Positions 1-12,199 of a stretch of 64,000 bases of DNA are shown in pieces. This DNA is from Macrosoma leucophasiata (taxonomy: Eukaryota; Arthropoda; Insecta; Lepidoptera; Hedylidae). The notes under the pieces are model-generated. The model saw nothing but the letters and a program-made list of their open reading frames with translations, did not search any database and was not told the DNA's origin. Positions within the stretch are counted from its first letter, which is position 1; every line of letters starts with the position of its first letter. The stretch is taken from assembly GCA_036365455.1 (NCBI GenBank), contig JAWQUS010000030.1, forward strand, positions 9,920,001 through 9,984,000, in the 5' to 3' direction. The position numbers and the translations under genes are program-made.

Positions 1-3000
1 GGAAGCGGCGCGTGAGGCGGTCGCCGGCCGGCAGCCTGATGAGCAGCGCCACGGCGGCGGGCCCGGCCGACGGCTCGGGCGGCAGACGCGCGGCCATCTC
101 CAAGCGGGCCTCGCGCACCTGTATTTTTATATGCCTCCAGTATAGAACACTCTATAAGCTAGTTCCCTAAGTAATTAATATTTTTCACAGGTTCACCCAC
201 AATACTTAACTTCTTACCTATAATTGGCTCCTTGAATGTTTTGTAAAATAGGTTTAAAAACGTGTAAAATATGTTATAATTTACCATCACAAATAATATT
301 CTATCAAAACTGCATTATTTAATTTTTAAAAAATCCCGATGAGGAATTAATTGCGCAATAAAACGCTAGGTCACGTGGCCTTTATGCGTTATGACGTCAC
401 GGCACAATAAACAAACTTCTGGTTCATAGAATCGAAAGAAGAAAGAAGGTCTTTTTATTATGTTTATGTAGAAAATTGCAAAAGTACAACAATTAAAAAA
501 ACCACAAAAAAATATCAAAATACTAAGTGTTCATAATTGCGTAAAACTCGATGCTTCGAAGCATTATGAAATAAATTATCATACAGTATTGATGTTAGAT
601 GAACATCACATTATATGAACACAACAATATCTAGTGCTCATGAAATTGTTGTCAACTAAGTAATACCTTTACACAAAAACACTAACCATTTCCTTATGCC
701 TTTCTTCCTGCTGGCGGCGCTGCAGGTCTTCGTGTTCGCGCTGCGCCTGCGCCGCGCGGTCGGCCGCTCGCCTCCGCTCCTTTTCCTGGTCGGCCGCCAG
801 GGACTCCGCGTAGGCCTCGTCCTGCGCCGCACGTAGACGCGCCGTCACTTCGCGTTCCACCCTGAAATATACATTTACATTGAAGAACTAAAAATATGCT
901 CAGTATTTTTTGACACTAAAAATCTCTATCTCTCTCTATCTAGCTCTCAAGAGTTACCCGAGTGTACAAATCTGGTGAAAAAGCTGATGCAAATATAAAA
1001 AATATTTTCTAATGATACTACTTTTTGTCAAAAATTTGATGAAGAGCTAATAAATGTAAAATCACAAATTACAGGCAGTCATTCCTAAAAAAAGAGAAAT
1101 CGCGGAAAAAAGTTTTAAAATCCTGATATACGAGTATCAGAACAAATCAATGGTTGCTATACTCAGTAGTGACATACTAAACCGCATTTATGTCTTCCGT
1201 TTTTGTGTGAATGCATTTGAAACTATGACATTTTCACTATATAAAAAAGTCAAGGTACTTGGTACACGTACTATCTGACTCGCATTGGTTCCAAATATAT
1301 ATCTGCCCCTAAATGACAGTGTTCAGTACTACAATGTTCTGATGTGATGATTGATGATTGGAGAAGGATTTTTAAAATGTCATAAAAAATTATATGTAGT
1401 ATAAGTATACACATATACACATCTTAGATAACAATGCAATACAATAATAATTAACTGAATACAATTTATAGAAATATCAATGTGTAAGATTACACATCAT
1501 CAATTACAAAAATCTATTATTTATAAACAGGTAGCATTACCAATTAGATGTACCTCAAAAACTTAGAAACTGATTGTGAATGAATGAATGAATAAATTAA
1601 CCAGTTTATTAGGTTATCAACACAAACAACTAGAACATGCATCTAGGACACAAGGAAAATTTGTTTTTAGTTAAATTAACAAAATTTATAAAATAAGATT
1701 TACTTTTTTAAAAAGGCTGTGTTATTTTCATTATTTTTATATGACTATACCTGTCAGCTCTAGCAGCAGCAAGATGTGGTTCATTATCTATGACAACCCT
1801 TCGCAACCTGTGCAGAAGCTGTGTAGCAGAGCATGCTCCTTCACTTCGAGCCACCACAGTCATACGATGCTCACGTACACACACAACACAAAGGAGCGGA
1901 TAACGCCTTCCACCAACTGATTGAGCAACTCTCCAACCTTCTGACGTATCAATGGAACAACCCCAGAATAATGCATGTGTGTTTATGTACTGGATAACTT
2001 CTGGATTGGCTAAGGTTGTCCTGTGTGGAATAATGTGGAATTAGAGTAATATTTTTATGATATATACAGATATCAAATTTAGGATTTATGTACAGTCAGG
2101 AAACTGCTTATCCAAAATCAATCAAATATAGCTTTAATTAAAATTACATAAGGTGTGATCAAATGGACAATTCCCTGATAGTACAATAAAAATGAATATA
2201 CTGTAAAAAACAAGAAAATTTTTGCTACTGCAAACATACAAAAAAATTGGATTATGAATAAGAAATTTATATGCAGATAAGGCTCTTCATAAAAGTTATA
2301 TAATATGTTCTTTTACCTGCAAAAATTTTGGGTTTCTGTTGCCGATTCTGAATGCAAATATACAACAAGGAATTTTAACTCATTCTTAGCATCATTCAGT
2401 GCTTGAGCATAAGTGCCTTGATAAAACACAGGATGTGGATTGAATCTAGATGTGTAGTTATTTATAAAACCCATCACATCACCTAAAGGATCTGTGACCA
2501 CTGAAAGAAGCATTTTAATGAGAAATCATTACTGTTAGAGCAGTATATGAGAATTAGAGAATGTTTATAAAATCACTAAACAAAAAATCACATTACTCAC
2601 ATCTCCTATCATCATTTCTTAAGAAACTTAAAAGAAGATTTATTGCCGATGTAATGGTATTGTAACACATAGATACTACAAAGTTGACAACATAGTGAAA
2701 AAGTCCACGGACTCCACCGGGACCTTCTGGAGCCTCATCAGTAAACACCTGTTGAGATATATGATCGTGGACTACAGGAGGTGCCCGAGCTTCCGTTGCA
2801 AAAACTGAGGGTCTACCTTCTCTTATATTAAGTTGTTCTTGGATGGCAACCTACAAAAAGAAATACTTTATTACTTTGGAACACAAAATACCTCCATCAG
2901 AAGTAATAAACTATGAAAGTTACATATTATGTATTTACTACTTCAATAGCAAATAGTCCTTTTAAAAAACTGTACCTCTAAGTCCCATTGATGTCTCTGC

Positions 3001-3110
3001 AAAACATCTCTACATACTGACATATCTTCGATACCCGTTAAATCTTGGAACTGCAGTATTTTGTCAGTTTGTTCATGGGTCAAGCCCATTGCATTGTCCT
3101 CCAAATCCAT
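1..3110 (-). CDS. FAF2: FAF2/UBXD8, UBX-domain protein (3' end outside window)
   Basis: Coding exons 3110-2976, 2850-2601, 2500-2317, 2020-1751, 861-687 and 118-1 all have AG/GT borders and matching phases, giving about 377 residues; human FAF2 is about 445 aa. Domains in order: N-terminal UBA-like region starting MDLEDNAMGLTHEQTDK; a hydrophobic hairpin segment (FHYVVNFVVSMCYN, about residues 90-115), which inserts into the ER and lipid droplets in FAF2; a thioredoxin-like UAS domain (VTDPLGDVMGFI through AHRMT-like strands to about residue 280); a charged coiled coil in the fifth exon; and the start of the UBX domain (LPPEPSAGPAAVALL, then RLTRRF). The family recruits p97/VCP to ubiquitinated ER and lipid-droplet clients. 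The start ATG is the first in frame and begins the UBA. The last two exons are far richer in GC than the earlier ones. The rest of UBX lies left of base 1. Family assignment is secure. Confidence 0.93.
119..686 (-). other. FAF2 intron 5
   Basis: AT-rich intron between the coiled-coil exon and the UBX exon. The acceptor is at 119-120 and the donor at 685-686. I see no gene or clear repeat in it. Confidence 0.6.
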
Positions 3111-3539
3111 TGCTAAATTATTATTTGTAAAACACGGGAAATGCGTTGTTTATTAAAAACGTTACACTTTCAGCTGCTAAACTTTATTTTGTCTATCAAA
3201 CTAATTCACTTAGTGGACCAAGCTATAATGTGAATGGTAAAACTTGGCTGTAATGGAAAGACCACATTATTTCATAAGTTTAATTTGTCATGCAATAGGC
3301 ACAGTTGAAATACACGTGAAAACTAGATTGCCTAGTATATGAATTTCTATTCAGAATCCAGAATATCAGATAAAAATTACAAAATTGAGATCAACCAAAG
3401 CAACTATTCGACATGTCATGCCATACCTGTCATTCATAGCTGTCACGCGGTTACGTTTTTTTTTTCTTCTACTCTGGCAAATAGTCAGTTAGACAACAAT
3501 GCCATTGGCAAAGTTTTAGGCAAGTTTTAGGTTACAGTC

Positions 3540-3830
3540 ACAGAGTACATTGTATTAACTAGGGTTGCTGAGGATTCCTCTTCCTCATAATGAGGAAGTT
3601 CCGCAATATTTAGGGTTCCTCAACCGTTTCCGCATCGTCAAAAATAAAAATAAAAAAATCCTCTTCCGCTATCGCTTTCTCAAAATTTAAGAGGAATTTA
3701 TGGGGAATTTTGCTGCGCATGCGCGTCGCGTATCGATGGCAACGCACACGCCGCAGCGCAGTGCCAGGCCGAACAGGCGAGCGAGACCTCCCCACCCGCC
3801 ACCGGCGCTGTTCCTTGATTGTTTGTTTTA
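3540..3830. repeat. Possible hAT-like relic with CpG-rich core
   Basis: This lies between the 5' end of FAF2 and the 3' end of the EF-hand gene. It starts with TAGGGTTGCTGAGG near 3559 and contains purine/pyrimidine blocks. Its core at about 3710-3810 is CpG-rich and contrasts sharply with the AT-rich flanks. The open frames here overlap in several frames and do not resemble a protein. I did not find a matching inverted end or a target duplication, so the element type is a guess. Confidence 0.25.
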
Positions 3831-4059
3831 ATTTTATTGACATACATTATTTTGATTATACGCGTACTCAACTTAAAAAATCGAAATATTGGGGGCTTTA
3901 CTTTAATAGTAGTCAATTCTTTTATTTTGATTAATAATATTCGACTTAAATACCTAATTAACAAAGAAATAAAGACTGCATTCTTATTTTCATTTCAATT
4001 CCTAAATGAAATTGTGTCATTCACTCATCTTATTTTTTTTTTGGTGTGCGTGTGTTTTT

Positions 4060-4180
4060 TTTATGTCTGTAGGTTGACAGACAAGCAAACGGGCCACCTG
4101 ATGGAAAGTGGTCACCGTCGCCTATTAACCAGTACCCCCCCCCAATTAACCAGTTCTTGGACCTGGGTTAGGTTACATGG
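4060..4180 (+). repeat. Common lepidopteran interspersed repeat fragment
   Basis: It contains GACAGACAAGCAAACGGGCC and then CACCTGATGGAAAGTGGTCA. From memory this is a widespread lepidopteran repeat. It ends in a C-rich run near 4133-4142. Confidence 0.45.
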
Positions 4181-4287
4181 GAAAAACTATATAATTATTT
4201 TAAGACCGTGGATGTGGGAAAACCATGATTTGACGTATCTGAGGCTCTGAGCCCTTAAAAAAATACAAAGTATAAATTGTATTATTT

Positions 4288-7200
4288 TTATTTTTTCCCT
4301 TTTATAGCTGGTGCTGAATTGGTAGGCGGTGGTGTCGGTATCGAAGGTGATGTGCTTTCATTTTCAACAATGACGACTGTTTCGGGCGGAACTGAAGGAT
4401 CCTCATCAGGGTTTTCATATAAATATTCTGTCTGAAAACGGATTTAAAAGTAAATCAATTTTCTTTTCACAGTCTAAATAATTATATTGAAATAAAATAA
4501 TGATCGTTGCAGAAATAAAAATCTCTTCGACAATAATTTCATCTTTGTAGAACTAAGCGAAATTTGTATGTTTGTTTGTTACTCCTTCACGCAAAAACTG
4601 CGGAACCGATTTTCAAGAAATTTGGCACACACATAAAGGATAACTTGGATTAACACATATGATGGTTTTTATTCCGAAAGATGTTCCGGTGGGATGCCAT
4701 GGGAAGATTTGATAAATTTTCACAAGTTAGGCGAAAAGTGACCAACACCCGTGTGGAGCCGCGAGCAACAGCTAGTAATTTCATCTTTGTAGAACTAATA
4801 TCTAATAATAATATGTGTAGGTTTGTCGCTTCACGCCAATCTTTTCATCTCTTCACGCTGTCAACTGTTTGAAATAGTAGAGAAACAGGTACCTACTCGC
4901 CTATACCCTGGAATACATAGGTACATACATACTCTAATCGGCTCTAATCGTGTCGTTATGAAGTTGACACCAGATTACAAAAAAAATACAGAAACGTAAA
5001 AACTTCGTCAAGTAATTTTTATTGAAATTCAAAATCGAAATGCATCATTATTATGTAGGCACCAATATTTGGGAAATTTGAACCAAGCTGAAAACTTGTC
5101 ACATACCTCACCTAATACCATAACATAGAGCTGCAGACCACATGGCTACATCAATCCCTTAATTTTTAAAACATTTTTTTTCCAACAATATATTTGTCTC
5201 TTCCGTGCTGTGACTAATACCATGAGGTTTGAACCTTTGAGCCCGGCCTTCTCCTTTTTGGAGAAGATGTGATCTCTCTGTGGTCTGCCCGAAATTGTAC
5301 ATAATTGTGTAGTGTAGTACTGAAACGATGTTGACCAGGAGGGTGCCGTATTGGCATCGTCGATACGACGCCTCATCTGCTACATCGAGTGAAGGAATGC
5401 GCTCTTCCTTCAGGTTGGTCTGCAGTGGACAGGGGCGAAACGGTTGTCGGCGCAACTGACCATATAACGGTCCATATTATGTACCACAAATTCTTCCACG
5501 GACTCAACCCCTAGAACCCGGGGGATCACATCACGTGTGTTTTATCACACCATCCGCTGGAGTATCTACAGGACCCTACAAACTAATAAGAAGAGATATA
5601 TCAGAATAAAGTAAAGACGTACTTAGTAACGCCTCGGGTATCGGTTTGATCTACGTGCTCTTATAAGTAGGTAATTAATTAACACAGAAACGGATACACT
5701 GATTTTAACATCAATCAAAAATATTAAAAATCACCTTAACATCATAAAGTTCCGGTGCCAATTTAAACAGACTTTCCACAAATTCTTCGTAATATACATT
5801 GCCATCACCACGAACATTGGCATCACGTAGCAGTTCTTGAATTTCTGCATCGCTAAATTTATCTTTATAAGCAGTAACAATCGTTTGGATTTCATCTATC
5901 TCCAATATATCTCTTTTTTCTGTGTCAAACACCTGTTTTGGAAGCATATTATTTTGTGATAAAAAGGTCTTTATAAAAGGTTGTCAGATAGAGATCAACA
6001 ATCCAATTTATATTATGGATCATAAAAAAGGATATTATGAATTTATTTTTACCAAACTGTGTCAGAAGGAACATTCTTAGGGTGAAATTCACAGACCGCA
6101 CTACGAATTTACTTTGAGCAAAGAATGCTTAGAACTGTCAGTACAGCAGTGACGGACTAAGATCATCAGGGGCCCGGGGCGGCATTTTTTTAAAGGAGCG
6201 AATACGACATGCTCCTCGGTGAGCTCTACAAATCTTTCATGATTCCCAGCGATCAATCTATCTTTTGGAGATCCCCAGAACCGGAAGCCAATGGTGGGCC
6301 CCTCCCCCCCCTGCCGCCCCCACCTTAGTCCGACACTGCAGTACAATATGAGTTTTGAAAGTTCTTAGTGTATTTTGCCGAAAGTAAAGTCGTAATGCGG
6401 TCTGTGTGAATCAGTGTGATTTCAGTGTGAATCGCACACTTAGATTCGAGTGGGTTTATGTAGGTACAAAATATCTACAAAATGTTCTGGAGCTTAGAAA
6501 GCTTGACGGATGAACAAGAACAATAAGCATTACATCTATGAATGAAACAATTTATGGAAATTATAATTTAAAACTTAACGTAAAACCTAATTTCACGCCT
6601 ATGATCCCCGAAGGGGTAGGCAAACGTAAATAAATGCATCCATGCATGCCAACACCCTCGATTCGCCGGTTACGTTTTGGCCCATGTAACAGATATGACA
6701 TCTCCGGGCACATTACCAATCTTCGTGGTGCTGGGAAACTTCCAGAAAATGGAGATATCCCAATAGAACCAGAGATTAAAAATAATCTGTGGAATCAAGG
6801 ATGGTAGGTACACCACTGACATAGAAAGAAGAGTGCTTGCTGGGAATTGCGTGAATGGAGCGTTGGGTAAGCTGCTAGAATCTAAACATCTCAGCCAGCG
6901 GGCTCGACTAGCCGTACATAATGCTGTACTTACTCCAACGCTTTTAAATGGAAGCGAGAGCTGGGTATGCAAAGAGCATGAAAGTAAGTTAAACGCGGTC
7001 GAGATGAGATCTTTGCGCAAGATCTGCGGTGTATCACTCACCGATCGCGTTCGTAATGAAGATGTAAGAAAGAGCGAGTGACTAAACAGATATACAATCC
7101 GAATGTGGATGGTTGCAGAGGCCCAGGAAGACCAAGACTGACCTACCATGACCAAATAGGTCGAGTTCTGTCTGATGGTGGTGTCAACAGTCTTAGGACT

Positions 7201-8707
7201 CGGCGTGCATGTATGAAGAGAATGATGAACGTAGACGAGGCACGAGAGGTTTGTCAGGACCGGGATATCTGGCGCTCTACACTCTCTGCCTACCCCGTTA
7301 GGGACCTGGCGTGAAGATACATACATACATACATACATTAAAAATAATTATACGCCTCTATTTATGACCTGGATATCGAACCCAGTGCTCAAGCGTAGAA
7401 GTGGTGGCCTGATATATGTCAGCGACCACTAGGCTACTGAGGCAGTTTTTGAAGTTAGTTGACAAACTTTTTTTTTGTTGTATTGTTTTATTTCTGGTAT
7501 AACGGATTGTTACGTTGTGTACACTGTTTTTTTTAATAAATTCTCATTTTAGTTTTTATTTAGACGAGTGCGTTAATCTTAGAAACTCCTTTTAAACCGC
7601 AAGTTTCAGATAAAGAGCGAAATGAGGGACATGATTGGAACGAACGTACTAAAGTAGTCAAGTACGTACCTTGAAAGCTAACTTTAGTTCATGTTTAATT
7701 TCGGGTTCAATTACCCATTTATTTAAAATATATAAAAATTGATCCATATTTAACATCCTTGTTATTCCTGCTTTTAATTTTTCTGCTTCATTCATAATTT
7801 CCGCGTATGAAGGGTAACGAAAGCTTCTTCTATGGTATCTATAAAACAATATAATAATGTTACCTAATTTTCATCTGGCTAAATTAAGGTATGTTTTTTA
7901 ACTGGTAGAGCCACAGTGATGAAGCACCACCGCATAACCTAATCTACTTGCCGCTAAATGGTATTGCTCAGCACTAGCGTTTTCCGGGTGGTAATTAGCA
8001 ACTTTATGTAATGAAATGCATTTTATGTAATGAAAGTGCCAAACAAGCGTGCAGTTCACATTGATGTTAAAATACAGATGCGTTACCTCTTCTGAGGCCT
8101 AAGGTGTTATGCCGCTGTGCCGGGAATTACAGGGCCGTACATTACCACCTGATCGGAACACAATAGTGCTGAACCCAGTGCCTAGGCCCGCGAGCTCCGT
8201 CACTGGAGCTCTACCACCAGTAGCATCTACATTAAATCTCTTGTTTCATGTAGATGTTTACAGGCTACAGCATTACTTACTTACTATCAATGTAAAATGT
8301 AGTATGCTTGTTTGCCATGGCATAAAAATTGTTGTAAATCTTCGTTACACAATCAATTCCACGGTACAAGGTAGAGTGTGTAATGTACAAATACCACCTA
8401 AGTTATGACATGCAATAAACTATTTGATTTGATTTTATTAGAGTTAGCTCCAGTAACTAAATTAACAAATAATATAATAATAATTTTAAAAGGTTTCTCT
8501 TACAAATAATAACTTTATACTCTACTTCTTTAATGCCATAAATTCGTTAAATTGGTCTATAGTTATTACATTAATGGGCAACCCATTATTTATTGTGAGT
8601 AAAGGTTTCGAGTTTTCACCGAACCACTCTATGATTTCCTTTACTTGGTCTTCTTTAAATCGCAGTGCGATATTTTCTAGAGGAGCGAATACGTTAAATA
8701 CAGCCAT
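4288..8707 (-). CDS. EF-hand protein, DRC8/EFCAB2- or calmodulin-like
   Basis: Four coding exons at 8707-8526, 7838-7670, 5932-5735 and 4431-4288 (stop TAA at 4290-4288) join in phase to give 230 residues. Residues 1-60 start MAVFNVFAPLENIALRF. The middle holds two EF-hand units. The first (VFDTEKRDILEIDE) has degenerate calcium ligands. The second (NVRGDGNVYYEEF) closely follows the calmodulin loop, with D5 and E12 kept but N at position 1 and R at position 3. The C-terminal 48 residues are acidic and then proline/serine/threonine-rich, ending in IKGKK. The arrangement recalls the EF-hand subunit of the axonemal dynein regulatory complex, but another calmodulin-like protein is equally possible. 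The 5' end faces HROB, with about 1 kb between the two ATGs. Gene structure is secure; the function is inferred. Confidence 0.78.
4545..4773 (+). mobile_element. Helitron-like (Lep1-type) non-autonomous element, 3' end
   Basis: It has the motif AACCGATTTTCAAGAAATTT followed by an end reading GAGCCGCGAGCAACAGCTAG, immediately before TA. A short GC hairpin just before a terminal CTAG is the Helitron 3' signature. The same ending occurs at 19250-19267. Confidence 0.5.
4780..5730. other. EF-hand gene intron 3, repeat-derived
   Basis: No exon found. The 5200-5580 stretch is less AT-rich than its surroundings and probably an old repeat, but I cannot name it. Confidence 0.4.
6585..6786 (-). repeat. 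SINE family 1, 3' body (first half of a split copy)
   Basis: Read on the minus strand, this is the body and tail of a tRNA-derived SINE also present near 21941, 32991, 45555, 55271 and 57770. Shared blocks include ATGATCCCCGAAGGGGTAGG and GTTACGTTTTGGCCCATGTA. It stops abruptly at the LINE insertion and resumes after 7348. Confidence 0.8.
6787..7336 (+). mobile_element. 5'-truncated RTE-like LINE, C-terminal coding remnant
   Basis: The translated plus strand gives a remnant of a non-LTR reverse-transcriptase C-terminus: RRVLAGNCVNGALGKLLES-like text, then TLLNGSESWVCKEHESKL, VEMRSLRKICGVSLTDRVRN and, after an internal deletion near 7078, VDGCRGPGRPRLTYHDQ to AREVCQDRD. It ends in a (CATA)n tail at about 7316-7336. 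A perfect 12 bp direct repeat, ATTAAAAATAAT, flanks it at 6775-6786 and 7337-7348. This fits target-primed insertion of a 5'-truncated element. The element is non-functional. Confidence 0.82.
7349..7450 (-). repeat. SINE family 1, tRNA-like head (second half of split copy)
   Basis: It contains the reverse complement of a tRNA-like head, with box-B-like GGTTCGATATCCAGGTC-type text and the 5' end CTGCCTCAGTAGCCTAGTGG-like at 7447. It completes the SINE interrupted by the LINE at 6787-7336. Confidence 0.75.
7900..8330. repeat. Interspersed repeat family A, composite of both orientations
   Basis: Pieces of a family seen throughout the window: one end reads GCCAAACAAGCATGCAGTTC-like and the other reads TTTAGCGGCAAGTAGATTAG-like, with GGCCGTACATTACCACCTGA between. 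Here a minus piece (about 7905-8010), a plus piece (8030-8240) and a minus piece (8240-8325) lie side by side in intron 1 of the EF-hand gene. Confidence 0.6.
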
Positions 8708-9744
8708 ATTGCTTATCTAAATACACAATCGATTTAATATAGTGGTAAATCCAATATTAAACACAAACGGTTATTTCCAAAAAATGACAGTATTTATTTT
8801 TTTCTGATGTAACGTCAACATCAAAATAAATAATGTGTTCTGCACTGAAGCTATTAAATACGGCGGTTTTTGCCTCATACATACATTCACCTCAATCCCC
8901 ATATTCTCCGTTTTTTATAATTATTAACGCTTATTGCCTTTTCACATGTGTACGGTCGAAATGTATGAGCTGCTTAGACAGCTTTCACAAGGCACGGCGA
9001 CCGTATCGTACAGTAGCTTATACATTTTTACTCTGCACGGCACGGCGACCGCGCTGCGACCGGAAAAGGAAAAGGCACTTACACTCACAGCCCACATTAG
9101 ATAAAAACCTGTGTCATGGATGCCGTTGTACACATACTGGCGGTTGGATTGGAGACCGCTAAAAATACTGAAGTAGTGTAATAAATATATGAAAAATACA
9201 TAGGTAAGCAGTATATGAGTTTCTTTATTGCTAGGCCATAAAACATAGGTATTAATAAAAAAAAACAAAATGTCATGTTATGCTTGTCAGCTTGGTTGGT
9301 TATTGGTCTGTGTGTATCTCCTAGTAAAGTATATCACTTTACTGGAGTCATCTCATCATATTCCACATGGAAGCATCCAATCATCGTCATCTTCCATATG
9401 GATATTCATTATTATAAGAAATAAAGATAAAAATTACTGAAGATTGGGTGTTGGACTTGAAGGACTTGAATCCGTGGCCGTAAAACAAATAAAAAATATA
9501 TATATATTGGTCTGTGCTAACTGTGCTTGACGTGCTTGTCTTGGTTATTGGTCTGTGGTGCTTGTCAGTGTCAGTGTCAGCTGTTCTTCTGTGCTTCTGT
9601 GCATGAATCTGGCGTCTGTATTTTCAATTTTTAAAAACATTATTTACATTACATACAGTTTGTTTAGTATTTAATTTTAGTGTAGGTTCCTAGTCCGTAG
9701 AAAATTAAAATATTAAATAATATACACTTTTTCAAAACGTCATA
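8708..9744. promoter_or_regulatory. Divergent intergenic region between the EF-hand gene and HROB
   Basis: The two ATGs (8707 on minus, 9745 on plus) point away from each other, so both promoters should lie here. The centre holds a degenerate minus-strand SINE family 2 fragment (about 9065-9165) and a GC-rich patch at 8990-9070. Short direct repeats built on GTGCTTGTC/GTCAGTGTC lie at 9520-9600. No TATA box or other motif was convincing. Confidence 0.4.
9065..9165 (-). repeat. SINE family 2 fragment
   Basis: It shares ACTTACACTCACAGCCC and ACCTGTGTCATGGATGCCGT-type blocks with the fuller copies at 12866-13095 and 29858-30066. It lacks the tRNA-like head. Confidence 0.55.
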
Positions 9745-12179
9745 ATGTTTGAATCTGATGATTTTGATCAGGTACGTACGTATTTTTTTAGAAATATATG
9801 AATGTTTTAAACTTTTATTATATCTTATGTTTTCATAAACAAATTTCAGGTATTATCTCAATTAGATTTCCCTGAGGATTGTTCTGAGAAAGGATTAATA
9901 ACCGAAGTTCAAGTTACCGAAAAATGTTCAAATAATGGTGATTTAACATCAAACAATATCGAAAATAGACTTATACTGTCTAAAACAGGATTCAATGCTG
10001 TAGAAGAGAATAATAAACATTCAGAAAATATCAGCAGTATTGCCTCACCAAAACACATTAAGAGAAAAATTATCAATTCTCTGTTCAGTAATAAAAGCAA
10101 AAGAAAGTTCCCTGGTCCAGCAGGGTTATTGACAGGCACTTTGGAACAGACTGAAGATGACTCTATCTGTCAAATGGAATTACTCTCTCAGGTAAATATT
10201 TCCTTAAAATTTTGGGAGAAAATTGTCATTAAAAAAAATAATTAAAAAATCGAAAATAATTCGGATTATTTAGTACTTGGGTATTTATCTAGTAACTGTT
10301 AATGAGAAGACAGAGGAAGCTGTCCTCATGTAATCATTGGTTGGATGTTATAAATTATTAAAATTAGAAAACTATTAATCGCTTTAATAGCCTAACATTT
10401 TGTGCACCCAATGTGAGTTTCTATGATTGCATTATATTATATATTTTTTTGGTTTGGCTGTTTCTGTGCCCCCAGGGTCTACGCCCTGTGCCTGGTCACA
10501 GTATGTGCACCCCTATTTACAGTCCTGCTAATGTTTTTTTTATTCACTGATTTCAGGATGTGGGTTTCACACAAAATTACTTACAAAGAGGATGTTTTGA
10601 GACAGCCCTATGGGCTAGACTATTGTCAGATACTAATAGTTTGGATGAAATAAACACAATAAATGTAATAAAGAAACAAGCTCTAGCTGGTAATTTATTG
10701 CAGAGGAAAGCTCAAACTGTAATAGGTTTTGTTGAATCAGTTGATAGATCTGCTGTAGATCCATTGATTACATTGAGAGATATGACAGGTCAGTTTGAGT
10801 ATTAAATTTTTCGCAGGTTTTTACAAGCTTCATACATTGTTGAAATTATATTTGCAGATTTTCTCACTACAACACTCCCAACTTCTGTCTTATACCCAAG
10901 GTTTTGACAGTCTGCCCATGACCACAGTAGCTGGAAAGCTACCAAAACATATAAGAAGAAGTTTTGAGTGTTGTAATACATGAGAAAATCTGCAAATATA
11001 ATTTCTACAGTTTGAGTATTGATGGTTTCTATAAATAAAAAAAGAAATTGTTCTGATATTTTAATAATGCAGGGGAATTTTTCAATTCATTTCTTATGAT
11101 TGAAGAGAAAAAAATCAAATATTTTAATCCTATTTATGATATTCTTATTTCTCACTCTCTTTTTATGTCATTTCAGGACACATGAAATGCACCCTGCACA
11201 GAGATGCTTGGTCTTTGTTTTCACCATATATTGTTTCCGAGTATTGTGCCCTAGTTCTTTGGAAACCCACAGTACTAACAACAGGCAGTGCCTATAAAAA
11301 ACATTATTTAAATATAACATTAAATAATATAAGAGCAATATACAGTTCAACTATAAAAAACGAATTGGATGAATCATTACACAAAGATTTTATTAAAACA
11401 TGTGAGGAAGAGTTCTCTATTATCAAGTCTGAAAAACCAGCAGGTGAGGTTTATTTCATTTTAGATTTTTTATTTAGAGTCAGGAAATTCACAGATTATC
11501 CAAAATCAATGATGTACCTATTAATAGGTTTTTATGACAGCATAAGGTGCCCATGTGGTTGATCGGCCAGTACCCTGGTCTTAGTAATCCATTTGAAAAT
11601 TAGGAATTTTACATGGATATTACTGTTAGGTTATGATCTAAAAACCGATGGTCTGATGGTGTTTGACACTAAGGTTTGGTTGCATCTAGACATTTGTTGA
11701 AGTTAAAGTAATTGTAAAATTTTAAATTTTATATTTTGGTCCAACCAAACCTAAGATTCTCTATTGTTTTGGCTATGTGTGCTTCAACTGATATATATGT
11801 CGCCACCAACTCGCCTAATTAGCCGTTTAATTTTATAGAATTTTAGATTAATAATAAAAAATTAGGTGACACAATAACATAACCTTTTGTATCACATGGT
11901 CTCTATTGTATTGTATGAATGGCCTAAGTGTCAGCCAGCCAGTCCATTAAAATATTAAAGGATTGAATATTACTCAGGTCAAGTTGAATGGCGCCATTTA
12001 ATTGGCTAGACAATTAATTCAATTGCTAATTAAGCTAGTTGCCAGTTGCTAGTAGCTATTATATTACAATAATAATTATTGTTTCAGGAATAGATCTGTC
12101 ATCTATGAACGAGTCAATAATTGATTCAGACCTATTAGATGGCCTTGATGGAGCTTTCACAGATGATATATTTTCGTAA
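9745..12179 (+). CDS. HROB: HROB, homologous recombination OB-fold protein (MCM8-IP)
   Basis: Five exons at 9745-9771, 9850-10191, 10557-10788, 11177-11443 and 12088-12179 join in phase to give 319 aa. All introns are GT-AG. Exon 2 is a low-complexity N-terminal region that ends in the family's diagnostic motif KRKFPGPAGLLTGT (residues about 100-115); this type of motif recruits MCM8 in vertebrate HROB. Exons 3 and 4 encode the OB-fold: LITLRDMTG, MKCTLHRDAW, then TTGSAYKKHYLNITLNNIR, matching the usual position of the NHYLNVTPNNL-like strand. The C-terminus is an acidic tail ending DGAFTDDIFS. HROB acts in the nucleus with the MCM8-MCM9 helicase in homologous-recombination DNA synthesis and crosslink repair. 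At 319 aa it is much shorter than vertebrate HROB; the shortening is in the disordered N-terminus. Intron 3 and the sequence after the stop carry related foldback elements. Confidence 0.9.
10842..11005. repeat. Foldback MITE with 25 bp perfect inverted ends, HROB intron 3
   Basis: The left end begins GAAATTATATTTGCAGATTT and the right end is its exact complement for 25 bp. Inside, CAACACTCCCAACTTCT is mirrored by AGAAGTTTTGAGTGTTG, so almost the whole 164 bp can fold on itself. A related copy lies at about 12200-12340. No target duplication was identified. Confidence 0.7.
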
Positions 12180-12199
12180 AGATGGTAGAAATTAAACTT

